DNA of 64,000 bases from Oxobacter pfennigii (GCF_001317355.1 NZ_LKET01000027.1:24095-88094); one strand, 5' to 3'. Positions 1 to 8,127 are shown, counted from the first letter of the stretch. Notes: generated by a model from the sequence alone, not told the origin. Translations and numbers: made by a program.

Positions 1-1
1 A

Positions 2-673
2 CAATTTGATTTTCACGTATTCTCCTTCCATGCCGTAAAGAATCTTACTACGGCGGAAGGCGGAGCAATCACGTACAATGACAAGGCTTCTTTTGGCAAG
101 GAGGATTTGTTCCGGGAATTCAAATATACCGCCCTTCATGGCCAGAGCAAGGACGCTTTATCAAAAATGAAGGCAGGAGCCTGGAAATACGATATATTGA
201 CCGACGGCTTCAAATGCAATATGACAGATACATTGGCCGCCATAGGTCTGGTACAGTTAGAACGTTATAATGATATGCTCAAAAAGAGGGAGGAAATATT
301 TGACCTTTATACAAAATTGCTTTCCCAAAATGATTGGGCGGAAATTCCTTTTAAAAAGGATAATGGCACCGAGACCTCCTATCACCTGTATCCCCTGCGG
401 ATAAAGGGCTTTAAGGAAGAACAGAGGGATGCGCTTATACAAATGCTGGCAGACAAGGGTATAGGCACAAACGTGCACTTTATTCCCTTACCAATGTTTA
501 CATTATACAAAGGCCTGGGATATAAAATTGAAGATTATCCCAATGCCTATAATCAATATGCCAATGAAATAACTCTGCCTCTATATTCCACCCTTGCCTT
601 AGAAGACGCGGAATATGTGGCAAAGGAAACAATTGCTTGTACAAAAGAGATATTAAAGGCTGGTGGATTATAA
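2..673 (+). CDS. DegT/DnrJ/EryC1/StrS aminotransferase, C-terminal part (5' end outside window)
   Basis: PLP-dependent sugar aminotransferase of the DegT family, which puts an amino group on a nucleotide-linked keto-sugar. The reading frame is open from base 2. Its first visible residues contain the family motif FHAVKNLTTAEGGA, whose lysine (codon 38-40) forms the Schiff base with PLP. The C-terminal domain follows, with the typical GTNVHFIPLP and NEITLPLYSTL segments. About 170-190 residues of the N-terminus lie upstream of the window. The stop codon overlaps the start of the next, paralogous aminotransferase by one base, so both are translated from one message, probably for a surface polysaccharide or modified sugar. 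The exact substrate cannot be told from sequence. Confidence 0.93.
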   Translation, partial: QFDFHVFSFHAVKNLTTAEGGAITYNDKASFGKEDLFREFKYTALHGQSKDALSKMKAGAWKYDILTDGFKCNMTDTLAAIGLVQLERYNDMLKKREEIFDLYTKLLSQNDWAEIPFKKDNGTETSYHLYPLRIKGFKEEQRDALIQMLADKGIGTNVHFIPLPMFTLYKGLGYKIEDYPNAYNQYANEITLPLYSTLALEDAEYVAKETIACTKEILKAGGL

Positions 674-1791
674 TGAAAGTAAACTTTTATACATCTCAAA
701 GGGAATACCAGGAGAAAAAGGCTGAGTTTGACAAGGCCATAGAAAATGTGTTGAAGGACGGCATATCCACACTGGGCAAAGAAGTTGCCGACCTTGAAAA
801 ATCCATAATGGAGTTTACCAGCGCCAAATACGCCGTAGGCGTCGCATCAGGCACCGATGCTCTTGTTCTGGCTTCGGATATTTTAGGCTTTAAAAATGGC
901 AGTGAGGTAATCACATCCCCCTTTACATTCTTAGCCTCCACCTCCTGCATTGCAAGGCATGGGGGGCAGCCGGTATTTGTTGATATCGACGAGGAAACCT
1001 TTAACATTGATGCCGCCAAAATCGAGGATGCCGTGACGGATAAAACGGTAGGCATAGTTCCCATCCACCTTTTCTGCCAGATGGCGGACATGGATTCAAT
1101 CATGGATATAGCAGCAAGGCACAACTTAAAGGTTTTAGAGGACGCTGCGGAAGCCTTCGGAATGTCCTGGAAAGGAAAAGGCAGTAAATACAAGCACGCC
1201 GGCACCATCGGTGACTACGGCATATATTCCTTCTTCCCTACAAAAACACTGGGGGCATATGGTGACGGCGGCATGATTGTGACCAATGATGAAGGCCTTT
1301 ACAAGCTGGCAAAATCCTACAGGGTACACGGAGCCACTGAAAAATATCATTACGATTACATAGGATACAACTCCCGCTTAGATACAATCCAGGCTGCCAT
1401 ACTCCTGGTAAAAATGAAATACATGAGAGAAGCCATTACAAAAAGGGAGGTTATCGCCAATTGGTATTTTGACAGATTAAAGGATTGTCAAGGCTTAAGG
1501 TTCCCCAAAATAAAGGGAGAGCAGCATCCCGTATACTATGTTTTCAACATTTTAGCTGAAAACAGGGATGGACTTGTTGAGCATCTTAAGAAAAACCAAG
1601 TGCAGTATTCCATATATTATCCCCTTCCCTTGCATCTCCAAAAATGTTTCAGCTATTTAGGCTACAAGAAGGGTGATTTTCCCGTATCGGAAAGGGTTTG
1701 CACCGAGATTGCAGCACTTCCCATTTATCCTGAGATAACCGAGGATGAAGTGGATTTCGTATGCCACACCATAAGAAACTTTTATAAATAG
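673..1791 (+). CDS. DegT/DnrJ/EryC1/StrS family aminotransferase
   Basis: A second, complete DegT-family PLP aminotransferase of 372 residues. Visible motifs are GVASGTDALVLA (PLP phosphate region), the EDAAEAFG segment, and YSFFPTKTLGAYGDGGM, where the lysine of TKTLG is the Schiff-base residue. The start at ATG 673 was chosen because it overlaps the stop of the upstream gene (TAATG) and gives the usual N-terminus; an in-frame start further upstream would add 12 residues that the family lacks. The two paralogues are clearly different in sequence, so they probably act on different intermediates of one sugar pathway, such as a diamino-sugar. No glycosyltransferase is visible after them, so this is the 3' end of a sugar cluster. 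Confidence 0.93.
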   Translation: MKVNFYTSQREYQEKKAEFDKAIENVLKDGISTLGKEVADLEKSIMEFTSAKYAVGVASGTDALVLASDILGFKNGSEVITSPFTFLASTSCIARHGGQPVFVDIDEETFNIDAAKIEDAVTDKTVGIVPIHLFCQMADMDSIMDIAARHNLKVLEDAAEAFGMSWKGKGSKYKHAGTIGDYGIYSFFPTKTLGAYGDGGMIVTNDEGLYKLAKSYRVHGATEKYHYDYIGYNSRLDTIQAAILLVKMKYMREAITKREVIANWYFDRLKDCQGLRFPKIKGEQHPVYYVFNILAENRDGLVEHLKKNQVQYSIYYPLPLHLQKCFSYLGYKKGDFPVSERVCTEIAALPIYPEITEDEVDFVCHTIRNFYK

Positions 1792-1855
1792 GGACAAAAT
1801 AAGGGACAAAAGACTATTATAATTAGTGATAGAAGTTAAAAAAGGAGATTTTTCT

Positions 1856-2422
1856 TTGTTTACTAATTATAACCCTGTCTTTTGTCCTGTTTTTTCTTAT
1901 ATGCAGCCGGGATTTTCCTACCCACCTCAATGGAGAATGGAAAAGACAAATATAGCAAAAGCAGATATTAAAGGAGGTCCTTTAGCACCCGATATAAGAG
2001 GCGTGGTATACTTTTTGGATGCGATGGACGGTACTTATGTATTTGCCGAAGTTTACGGCCTTCCCGACTACCAGCCGGGCAGTGACAGCAAGCTTCCAAT
2101 AGGCCCTCACGGATTTCATATTCATGAAAAGGGCAGCTGTGAAGTTGGCGACCCAGAAAACCCTTTCCAGTCTGCCGGAAGCCACTGGAATCCTACAAAC
2201 CAGCCTCACGGCAATCATGCCGGAGATTTCCCCGTGCTCTTTTCCAACCACGGCAAGGCTATAATGTATTTTTTCACCGACAAATTTACTGTCAGCGATG
2301 TACTTGGCAAAGCTATGATAATTCATGAAAGCCCCGACGATTTTAAAAGCCAGCCGGCAGGAAACGCCGGAAGGAGATTAGCCTGCGGGGTAATAAACAA
2401 TAAACAAATTGGATACTTATAA
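1856..2422 (+). CDS. sodC: Cu/Zn superoxide dismutase-like protein
   Basis: Superoxide dismutase of the Cu/Zn fold, 188 residues. All metal ligands of the family can be matched: GFHIHE (two copper His), SHWNP (bridging His), PHG and NHAGD (zinc His, His, Asp), and IIHESPDD (last copper His). The C-terminal GNAGRRLACGVI signature carries the active-site arginine. Start: TTG 1856 has AAAGGAG at 1841-1847 eight bases upstream; the in-frame GTG at 1826 has no ribosome site and would place that sequence inside the gene. No signal peptide is seen, whereas most bacterial SodC proteins are exported, so the protein is probably cytoplasmic or leaves by another route. A hairpin terminator follows. It is presumably for oxygen tolerance in an anaerobe. 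Confidence 0.88.
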   Translation: MFTNYNPVFCPVFSYMQPGFSYPPQWRMEKTNIAKADIKGGPLAPDIRGVVYFLDAMDGTYVFAEVYGLPDYQPGSDSKLPIGPHGFHIHEKGSCEVGDPENPFQSAGSHWNPTNQPHGNHAGDFPVLFSNHGKAIMYFFTDKFTVSDVLGKAMIIHESPDDFKSQPAGNAGRRLACGVINNKQIGYL

Positions 2423-2456
2423 CCTTGGGATGCTTTAAGTTGTGATACTTTAAGTT

Positions 2457-2490
2457 GGGGCTGTTTCAAATGCAACAGCCCCTTTACTAT
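2457..2490 (+). terminator. Rho-independent terminator after the SOD gene
   Basis: Perfect 9-bp stem GGGGCTGTT / AACAGCCCC with an 8-base loop, then TTT ACT ATT. It closes the aminotransferase/SOD stretch. The same stem core (GGCTGTTGCATT...) recurs in the terminator after cotJC. Confidence 0.75.
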
Positions 2491-2571
2491 TCTCTGTAGC
2501 CCTTTCATCTTTTACTGCCTTCCTTTCTTATTTCAGCGCATCTTCTGCTTACTGGATATTTCCAGTTTATT

Positions 2572-2611
2572 CGAACATATGTTTGCATATACTGTTTTTA
2601 TATGATAAAAT
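2572..2611 (+). promoter_or_regulatory. LexA/DinR-type SOS box overlapping a sigma-A-like promoter
   Basis: CGAACATATGTTTG at 2572-2585 matches the Firmicute LexA consensus CGAACRNRYGTTYC at 13 of 14 positions. It overlaps a possible -35 TTGCAT (2583-2588), which is followed after 17 bases by -10 TAAAAT (2606-2611). The layout is that of a LexA-repressed promoter reading toward the radical SAM DNA-repair gene at 2781. Motif and spacing are read directly; regulation by LexA is inferred. Confidence 0.72.
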
Positions 2612-2624
2612 TAAATATAAATCG

Positions 2625-2765
2625 GGGCATATCCCCTAAGTTGAGGAAGCACTTCGGCTACTCCAGATTCATTTCTTACAAAGAAAAGGTGCGTCCCATA
2701 AGTCGGGGGCATTTACCCCGGCTCCTACAAAAGCTATTTAAAAAGAGGGGAAGTGTCCCCTTACA
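2625..2765 (+). repeat. Leader with short GC-rich palindromes
   Basis: The untranslated stretch between the promoter and the radical SAM gene holds three compact palindromes: GGGGCATATCCCC, CGGGGGCATTTACCCCG and GGGGAAGTGTCCCC. The last lies about 15 bases before the start codon and could mask it. They resemble the GGGGAC/GTCCCC-ended repeats elsewhere in the window (18.4, 19.8, 28.9, 30.5, 33.6 kb). No convincing gene is seen here. Confidence 0.5.
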
Positions 2766-2780
2766 TTGGACGGTGACTTT

Positions 2781-4064
2781 ATGGATATTCAATCAAAGCT
2801 CAATATTTTAGCGGCAGCGGCAAGATATGACGTTTCCTGTTCCTCCAGCGGCAGTGAAAGAAAAAATAATAACGGCCTTGGAAATGCCCACGTAAGCGGC
2901 ATATGCCACAGCTGGTCATCTGACGGACGGTGCATATCCCTCCTTAAAATACTGATGACCAATATGTGCTCCTATGATTGTGCTTACTGCATAAACAGGA
3001 GGAGCAGCAGCAATGACCGGGCAATTTTTACGCCTGATGAAATCGTAAATTTAACTATAAATTTTTATAAAAGAAACTATATAGAGGGCTTGTTTTTAAG
3101 CTCTGCGGTATATAAAAACCCGGATTTTACCATGGAGCTTATGCTGCAATGCGTCGTGAAATTGAGAATGGCAAATTTCAATGGCTATATACACTTAAAG
3201 GCAATTCCCGGTGCTGATAAAAAGCTTATAGACAAAGCCGGGCTTTACGTTGACAGAATGAGCGTAAATATCGAACTTCCCTCAAGGGAGAGCTTAAAAT
3301 TACTGGCTCCTCAAAAAAGCGCCGAAGCCATATTTAAACCCATGGATTATTTAAACAACAGAATAATTGAAATAAAAGAAGACAAAAAAACATATAAAAA
3401 GCCTCCGCTTTTTTTACCGGCAGGACAGACCACCCAGTTGATTATAGGGGCCACAAATGACCATGATCTTGGCATTTTAAGATTATCAGAGGGCTTATAT
3501 AACCGCTACAGTTTAAAAAGGGTGTATTATTCGGCTTATATTCCCGTATCCGATAATCCCAACCTTCCGGCGCTTTTAAATCCTCCCCTTAAAAGGGAGC
3601 ACCGTCTTTATCAGGCCGACTGGCTGCTAAGGTTTTACGGATTTAAAGCAGGAGAATTACTGGATGAAAAAAATCCGGATTTTGATATTGATCTGGACCC
3701 AAAATCCTTCTGGGCATTAAAGCATATGGAGCTTTTCCCCGTTGAAATAAACAGCGTTGATTATACCCTTCTTTTAAGAATTCCGGGCATTGGTGTCCGC
3801 TCAGCCTTAAAAATAAGAGCGGCAAGAAGAGTAGGCTCCTTAAGCTATGATGACTTAAAGAAATTCGGTGTTGTGTTAAAGCGGGCGAAGCATTTCATAA
3901 CCTGCCAGGGCAAATATTACGGCACATCATTTACTGATTTGCCCATCATCCGTCAGTTTTTACTGCCTTCGGAAAAAACGCAGGCTCCTAAAAATAAATT
4001 CGAGCAGCTTTCCATTTACAATATGATGCAGGATAATTCATCTGCAGTTACAGGAGAACTTTAA
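2781..4064 (+). CDS. Putative DNA modification/repair radical SAM protein
   Basis: Radical SAM enzyme of 427 residues, of the family regularly found beside a DUF4130 protein and linked with uracil-DNA glycosylase (TIGR03916-type). The [4Fe-4S]-binding motif is CSYDCAYC at Cys63, Cys67 and Cys70. A helix-hairpin-helix DNA-binding motif (RIPGIGVRSALKIRAARR) sits near residue 330-350. The N-terminal YDVSCSSSGSERKN is typical of the family. Start ATG 2781 has GGTG upstream and matches the usual N-terminus; TTG 2766 is possible but lacks a ribosome site. The gene is translated with the DUF4130 gene two bases downstream and sits behind a LexA-type box, which fits a DNA-damage role. The chemical reaction is not known. 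Confidence 0.9.
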   Translation: MDIQSKLNILAAAARYDVSCSSSGSERKNNNGLGNAHVSGICHSWSSDGRCISLLKILMTNMCSYDCAYCINRRSSSNDRAIFTPDEIVNLTINFYKRNYIEGLFLSSAVYKNPDFTMELMLQCVVKLRMANFNGYIHLKAIPGADKKLIDKAGLYVDRMSVNIELPSRESLKLLAPQKSAEAIFKPMDYLNNRIIEIKEDKKTYKKPPLFLPAGQTTQLIIGATNDHDLGILRLSEGLYNRYSLKRVYYSAYIPVSDNPNLPALLNPPLKREHRLYQADWLLRFYGFKAGELLDEKNPDFDIDLDPKSFWALKHMELFPVEINSVDYTLLLRIPGIGVRSALKIRAARRVGSLSYDDLKKFGVVLKRAKHFITCQGKYYGTSFTDLPIIRQFLLPSEKTQAPKNKFEQLSIYNMMQDNSSAVTGEL

Positions 4065-4065
4065 A

Positions 4066-4812
4066 ATGATTATCTTTACTTATGACGGGACCTTTGAAGG
4101 CCTTCTCTCGGCAGTCTGTGAAGCCTTTAATAAAAAAATCCGTCCGGGGGCTTTCATAAAAAAAGACAGGGTGCAGCAAAGCATCATAGACACCTATGTT
4201 GAAGTTGAAACGGATAAAGAAAAGGTAATCAGAATAACCGAGGCTGTTAATAGAAGAATTGGCGGAGATACACTATTGAATATATTTTACCTTTACTTAT
4301 CCGAATATGAGAATTCCGGAAAGCTCATATTCGAATACATTAATTTAGGATGGAAGGTGGGTTTCAAGCTTAATCTCCACCTTCAGGATGAAAGGGTTCT
4401 AAATGTAATGAATGTCTGTAAAAAGGTAACCTTTGAAGTACACAGGCTTTTAGGCCTCATAAGATTCAAAAAACTAAAAGGAGATGTATTATATGCTCCC
4501 ATTGAGCCGGATTACAACACCCTGCCTCTTTTGGCAACTCATTTTGTTGAAAGGATGTCAAATGAGCTATTTATAATCCATGATGTAAAAAGAAACACCG
4601 CTGTCCTGTACAATAAAAAAGAATATGAAATAGTCCCTTTCTATCTTGATTCAGCTTTGCAATCAGCTGATGAAGAAATGGATTTTCAGGTTCTTTGGAA
4701 AGATTATTTTAACAGCATAGCCATTCCTGACAGAGAAAACAAGGCTCTGCAGAAAAGCTTCATGCCGGTCAGATACTGGAAGCACCTCACGGAGAAAAAT
4801 CCCCTTCTGTAA
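4066..4812 (+). CDS. DUF4130 / radical-SAM-linked DNA metabolism protein
   Basis: A 248-residue protein of the TIGR03915/DUF4130 family. It begins with the characteristic YDGTFEGLLSAVCEAF and continues through FKKLKGDVLYAPIEPDYN and ATHFVERM to the C-terminal family region PVRYWKHLTEKN. In many bacteria this domain is fused to an UdgX/UDG-type uracil-DNA glycosylase; here it stands alone, and no glycosylase gene is next to it. The start codon follows the radical SAM stop after one base, so the two are almost certainly translationally coupled partners. Biochemical role unknown; DNA repair is inferred from the helix-hairpin-helix of its partner and the SOS box. Confidence 0.88.
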   Translation: MIIFTYDGTFEGLLSAVCEAFNKKIRPGAFIKKDRVQQSIIDTYVEVETDKEKVIRITEAVNRRIGGDTLLNIFYLYLSEYENSGKLIFEYINLGWKVGFKLNLHLQDERVLNVMNVCKKVTFEVHRLLGLIRFKKLKGDVLYAPIEPDYNTLPLLATHFVERMSNELFIIHDVKRNTAVLYNKKEYEIVPFYLDSALQSADEEMDFQVLWKDYFNSIAIPDRENKALQKSFMPVRYWKHLTEKNPLL

Positions 4813-4848
4813 TCTTTATTTTACATGGTAATATTTACATATTATGTG

Positions 4849-4893
4849 TTTTGTTATAAAATTATTTTACTGTAAAATTATTTTATAACAAAA
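4849..4893 (+). promoter_or_regulatory. 45-bp near-perfect palindrome, probable MarR operator of the MATE/MarR operon
   Basis: Two 22-bp half-sites (4849-4870 and 4872-4893) are inverted repeats around T4871 with a single mismatch; each starts or ends in TTTTGTTATAAAAT. AAAATTATTTTA also occurs as a direct repeat inside. The palindrome ends one base before the AAGGAG ribosome site (4895-4900). A possible promoter, TTTACA at 4834-4839 and TATAAA at 4855-4860, would be covered by it. The regulator is most simply the MarR protein encoded at the end of the same operon. Confidence 0.72.
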
Positions 4894-4908
4894 TAAGGAG
4901 AAGTGATT

Positions 4909-6261
4909 ATGAAAGATTTGACTCAAGGCAATGAGGCCAAACAGATTTTCTTCTTCGCACTGCCTATGCTTATAGGCAATATTTTTCAGCAGCTGTATTC
5001 TACCGTAGACAGTATTATCGTAGGCCGCGCATTGGGGAAAAGCGCCCTGGCGGCCGTAGGCGCCAGCTTCCCCATTTTATTCCTTCTTATAGCCCTCATT
5101 ATGGGAATAACCATGGGTTCCACCATTATGATTTCCCAGTTCTACGGAGCCAGGGATATAAAAAAAGTTAAAACCACCATCGACACGGCATATATATCCC
5201 TCCTTATCGGAGCCCTTATAATGATGGTAGTGGGGTTGATGATCAGCGGACCCATTTTAAAATTGTTAAAAACTCCCGATACCGTGCTGCCTACAGCTAA
5301 ATCATACCTTAATATAATGTTTTTAGGCATGCCGGTTATGTTCGGATATAACTCCATAAGCGCCATATTAAGAGGCCTGGGAGATTCCAGAACCCCCCTC
5401 ACTTTTTTGATAATTGCAACAGTTATAAATATCATACTGGATTTGATCTTTGTAATGGTATTCAACTGGGGCGTCGCAGGAGCGGCATGGGCGACGGTAA
5501 TCGCACAGGCATGTTCCTTTGCCTTTGGAGTATTCCATCTTAACAGAACCCACGAGGTTTTAAGATTCAGCATTAAAGGCATGACCTATGATAAAGAAAT
5601 ATTTAAAACCATAGTAAGAATAGGCCTTCCCTCCGGCGTACAGCAAATGTTGGTCTCTGCCGGAATGATGGCATTGACCAGAATTGTAAACGGCTACGGA
5701 ACCGACACCATGGCAGCCTACACGGCGGCTACCAGGATTGAATCCTTTGCAGTAATGCCCTGTATGAACGTATCCATGGCGGTATCCACCTTTGTAGGGC
5801 AGAACATCGGAGCCAACAAGCCCGAAAGAGTAAAACAGGGATTTAAGGCAGGAATTTTGATATCCGGCACTATATCCTTGACAATATCCATAGTTGTAAT
5901 ACTCTTTGGAAAGCACCTCATATCGATATTTACCTCAGACGCCGCCGTAAAGGCAATAGGCGGAAGATATTTAACCATAGTGGGAGCCTTCTTTATAGTA
6001 TTCTCCACCCAGTTTATAGTCAATGCGGTATTAAGAGGCGCCGGAGATACATTTGTACCTATGCTCTTTACCATACTTTCCCTATGGGTCATAAGAATTC
6101 CCGCATCGGCGCTTTTATCTGCCAGAATTGGTTCCGACGGCATATGGTGGGGCATTCCTGTAGCCTGGATAGCTGGTCTTTTGATGTGCTATAGTTATTA
6201 CAGAACAGACAAATGGAAAAACAAAGCAGTAGTCAGAAGGAGTGTACTCAATGCAGAATAA
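4909..6261 (+). CDS. MATE family multidrug exporter
   Basis: Twelve-helix membrane transporter of 450 residues that exports drugs or cationic compounds in exchange for Na+ or H+. It has the MATE hallmarks: QQLYSTVDSIIVGRALG near residue 30, GSTIMISQFYGA, and the matching second-half segments GNGYGTDTMAAYTAATRIE-like and VSTFVGQNIGANKPERVKQG. Length is typical of the DinF/NorM class. Start ATG 4909 lies eight bases after AAGGAG; the in-frame GTG 4903 is only two bases from it. The gene is preceded by the large palindrome and overlaps the MarR gene by 11 bases, so it is an autoregulated efflux operon. Confidence 0.94.
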   Translation: MKDLTQGNEAKQIFFFALPMLIGNIFQQLYSTVDSIIVGRALGKSALAAVGASFPILFLLIALIMGITMGSTIMISQFYGARDIKKVKTTIDTAYISLLIGALIMMVVGLMISGPILKLLKTPDTVLPTAKSYLNIMFLGMPVMFGYNSISAILRGLGDSRTPLTFLIIATVINIILDLIFVMVFNWGVAGAAWATVIAQACSFAFGVFHLNRTHEVLRFSIKGMTYDKEIFKTIVRIGLPSGVQQMLVSAGMMALTRIVNGYGTDTMAAYTAATRIESFAVMPCMNVSMAVSTFVGQNIGANKPERVKQGFKAGILISGTISLTISIVVILFGKHLISIFTSDAAVKAIGGRYLTIVGAFFIVFSTQFIVNAVLRGAGDTFVPMLFTILSLWVIRIPASALLSARIGSDGIWWGIPVAWIAGLLMCYSYYRTDKWKNKAVVRRSVLNAE

Positions 6262-6694
6262 GGAAACGGCCCGGAAACTTTTAAATTTTTTCGTAAATTT
6301 CAACAGCCACATGAAGATTTATCATAATTATCACAATGACAGCCGACCCATAACCGAGCAGCAGTTTAAAACCATGCTTAACCTTAAAATATTGGAGCGC
6401 TGCACTTTGAAAGAACTCAGTGAAAAGCTTAATTTATCAAGCTCCAGCACCTGCATAATGCTAAACAAGCTTGATGAGGAAGGCTATATTACAAGGGAAA
6501 GCGATACAAAGGACAGGCGAAATACATTTTACAGCCTTTCAAATAAAGGTCAGGAATTTTTAAATGAGGACCTTGATAAAAAGCTGGACATCATAGGCAG
6601 CAGATTGGAAAAGCTTTCTGAAGACAAACTTGAGCGGCTTATAAGCTCTATGAATGAATTTCAGGAGATATTAAAAGAGATAAAGAGTCTTTAA
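6251..6694 (+). CDS. MarR family transcriptional regulator
   Basis: A 147-residue winged-helix regulator. The recognition region runs ILERCTLKELSEKLNLSSSSTCIMLNKLDEEGYITRESDTKDRR, with the conserved wing D-x-R-D/K-R-R (DTKDRR). The N- and C-terminal helices form the dimer domain. ATG 6251 follows AAGGAG (6237-6242) by eight bases and overlaps the MATE stop by 11 bases. It probably represses its own operon through the palindrome at 4849-4893 and is released by a MATE substrate. That link is inferred from operon layout, which is the usual one for MarR/efflux pairs. Confidence 0.92.
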   Translation: MQNKETARKLLNFFVNFNSHMKIYHNYHNDSRPITEQQFKTMLNLKILERCTLKELSEKLNLSSSSTCIMLNKLDEEGYITRESDTKDRRNTFYSLSNKGQEFLNEDLDKKLDIIGSRLEKLSEDKLERLISSMNEFQEILKEIKSL

Positions 6695-6708
6695 GACTCT
6701 TTATCTCT
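6676..6708. terminator. Bidirectional terminator between convergent genes
   Basis: A 16-bp perfect inverted repeat (AGAGATAAAGAGTCTT and its complement) overlaps the MarR stop codon. It lies between convergent genes; the T-run is better on the minus strand (TCTCTTTTAAT), so it probably also ends the cblTS message. Confidence 0.75.
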
Positions 6709-6716
6709 TCTATAAA

Positions 6717-7448
6717 CTATTTTAATCGGCCTATCCTAGCCACTGGCGCATGTAAAAATTTCGGAATCTTAGTTCCGGGTGAACAGGTAAACAAAAGGCA
6801 GGTGGAAGGACCGGCGGATTTATTTACATCCACATCACCTATGAGTTCAAGTATCAATTCACACCCATTGCTTTTAGCCAATGTTTGCGCTTCTGCCAAT
6901 ATACCTCTTGAGCCTACGGGCAATATATCATGAACCCCTTCGATAAAGGATAGCAGCTTTATATGATTTCCTTTTGCCACCTCTTTATCATCCGGATCGT
7001 CAACCTCATTTCCTACCTTGGGAATGCCTAAGAAATACACATCATCCAAAGCCCTTGACGTTCCAATCCTAAGCTCTTCTTTGCCGCACCTTCCTACAAC
7101 TGTGACGCCAACGGCAGTTTGTTTTGTGGTCATATTTTTTTCAGTGCTTATTGCTATTGGCAGTTCCTTTATATCATTTGCCTTCAGCTCGTCGTATACT
7201 CCGTCCAGTATGCCTTCTCCAGTGGGATTCAGCTCGTTTGAGATTGTGACGGACATGACTATGGGATATGCACCTGCCGACAATATCTCTAAAAGCGGCA
7301 CTCTGGCTGCATATCTTCCTACTATATAAGGCGTAACCTTCACGACATCCAGCTCTTTGCTTCCTATAGCTCCGCTGGAATCGCAGGCAGTCACTATATA
7401 AACATTGCCGCAATCCACAACCTCAACATCCCGACCAAAATATCCCAT
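6717..7448 (-). CDS. cblS: AIR-synthase-like protein, probable alpha-ribazole kinase
   Basis: A 243-residue protein of the PurM/AIR-synthase superfamily, with the ATP-binding type N-terminus (YIVTACDSSGAIGSKELD) and the GVTVVGRC and SRGILAEAQTLA segments. It is read from one message with an ECF S-component and a cobalamin riboswitch; its ATG overlaps the stop of that gene (TAATG). In Listeria and Geobacillus the riboswitch-controlled pair CblT/CblS imports and phosphorylates alpha-ribazole, the lower ligand precursor of B12, and CblS belongs to this superfamily. Assignment rests mainly on that context. If wrong, it is another small-molecule kinase linked to B12 salvage. Confidence 0.62.
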   Translation of the reverse strand: MGYFGRDVEVVDCGNVYIVTACDSSGAIGSKELDVVKVTPYIVGRYAARVPLLEILSAGAYPIVMSVTISNELNPTGEGILDGVYDELKANDIKELPIAISTEKNMTTKQTAVGVTVVGRCGKEELRIGTSRALDDVYFLGIPKVGNEVDDPDDKEVAKGNHIKLLSFIEGVHDILPVGSRGILAEAQTLAKSNGCELILELIGDVDVNKSAGPSTCLLFTCSPGTKIPKFLHAPVARIGRLK

Positions 7449-7951
7449 TATTTAGCCTCCTGAATCTCCTTCACAAATCCTACATTTTTAATGGATGAGA
7501 AAACTACTGCAGCCAAAATTACATTGAATATGCTGGCAGCCATCAACGGCAGAAGTGATGCCAAAAATACCGGCAGCCCTAAGTTAGGAATGAATATCAG
7601 TATAACAGGTGATACAATACCATTTAATATAATACCTGCTATAATTGCCACAATCAAGTTAATTTTATTTGCTATAAAGCTGAATACCACCATTATTATT
7701 CCCATTTCAACGGCTACAACGAGATGGATCGGCAAGCTCATAGGAAAACCTCCCAATGCCGCTGACAGCATATGTCCTAAAAATGCCACGGCAGCCCCCG
7801 GCAATCCTCCCAGGACAAGAGATGCTAAAAATGCCGGCAGCGAATCAAATGCAATGCTTGATGTAACGGGATTAGGGATTTTTATGTACCCACCTATGAT
7901 GCTAAGAGCGATAAAAAGGCCCATCATAATAATTGTTTTTTGTTTTTTCAT
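7448..7951 (-). CDS. cblT: ECF transporter S component, probable alpha-ribazole transporter
   Basis: Small, very hydrophobic protein of 167 residues with about five or six membrane helices. The pattern of ECF substrate-binding subunits is visible: MKKQKTIIMMGLFIALSIIGGY, then FDSLPAFLASLVLGGLPGAAVAFLGHMLSAALGGFP, and a hydrophobic C-terminal half. It has no ATPase or EcfT gene beside it and so must share the cell's general ECF module. The upstream cobalamin riboswitch points to a B12-related substrate; the downstream AIR-synthase-like gene makes alpha-ribazole the best guess. Upstream untranslated leader is about 300 bases and carries the aptamer and a terminator. Confidence 0.75.
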   Translation of the reverse strand: MKKQKTIIMMGLFIALSIIGGYIKIPNPVTSSIAFDSLPAFLASLVLGGLPGAAVAFLGHMLSAALGGFPMSLPIHLVVAVEMGIIMVVFSFIANKINLIVAIIAGIILNGIVSPVILIFIPNLGLPVFLASLLPLMAASIFNVILAAVVFSSIKNVGFVKEIQEAK

Positions 7952-8050
7952 AATACTTTTCCCCCTTGAAATTTTAAAAATAAGAATCCCACCTACTATG
8001 GCAATCTTTGATTGCTATAGCAGGTCCCGGGAACCCTTTATTACATATAA

Positions 8051-8090
8051 AAAAGTCCTTAAATACAAAAATACCGTATTTAAGGACTTT
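8051..8090 (-). terminator. Riboswitch-controlled terminator
   Basis: Reading the minus strand, AAAGTCCTTAAATAC pairs with GTATTTAAGGACTTT and is followed by TTTTTAT. It lies between the B12 aptamer and the cblT start, so it is the likely expression platform: B12 binding would favour termination. Confidence 0.78.
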
Positions 8091-8127
8091 ACCGTCATCC
8101 TGCTGCCTGTCTGCACAGACATATTAC

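Noticed and set aside
2602..2811. 69-residue frame after the LexA box
   Set aside because: It spans the palindromic leader and runs into the radical SAM gene in another frame; no ribosome site. The region is better read as an untranslated leader.
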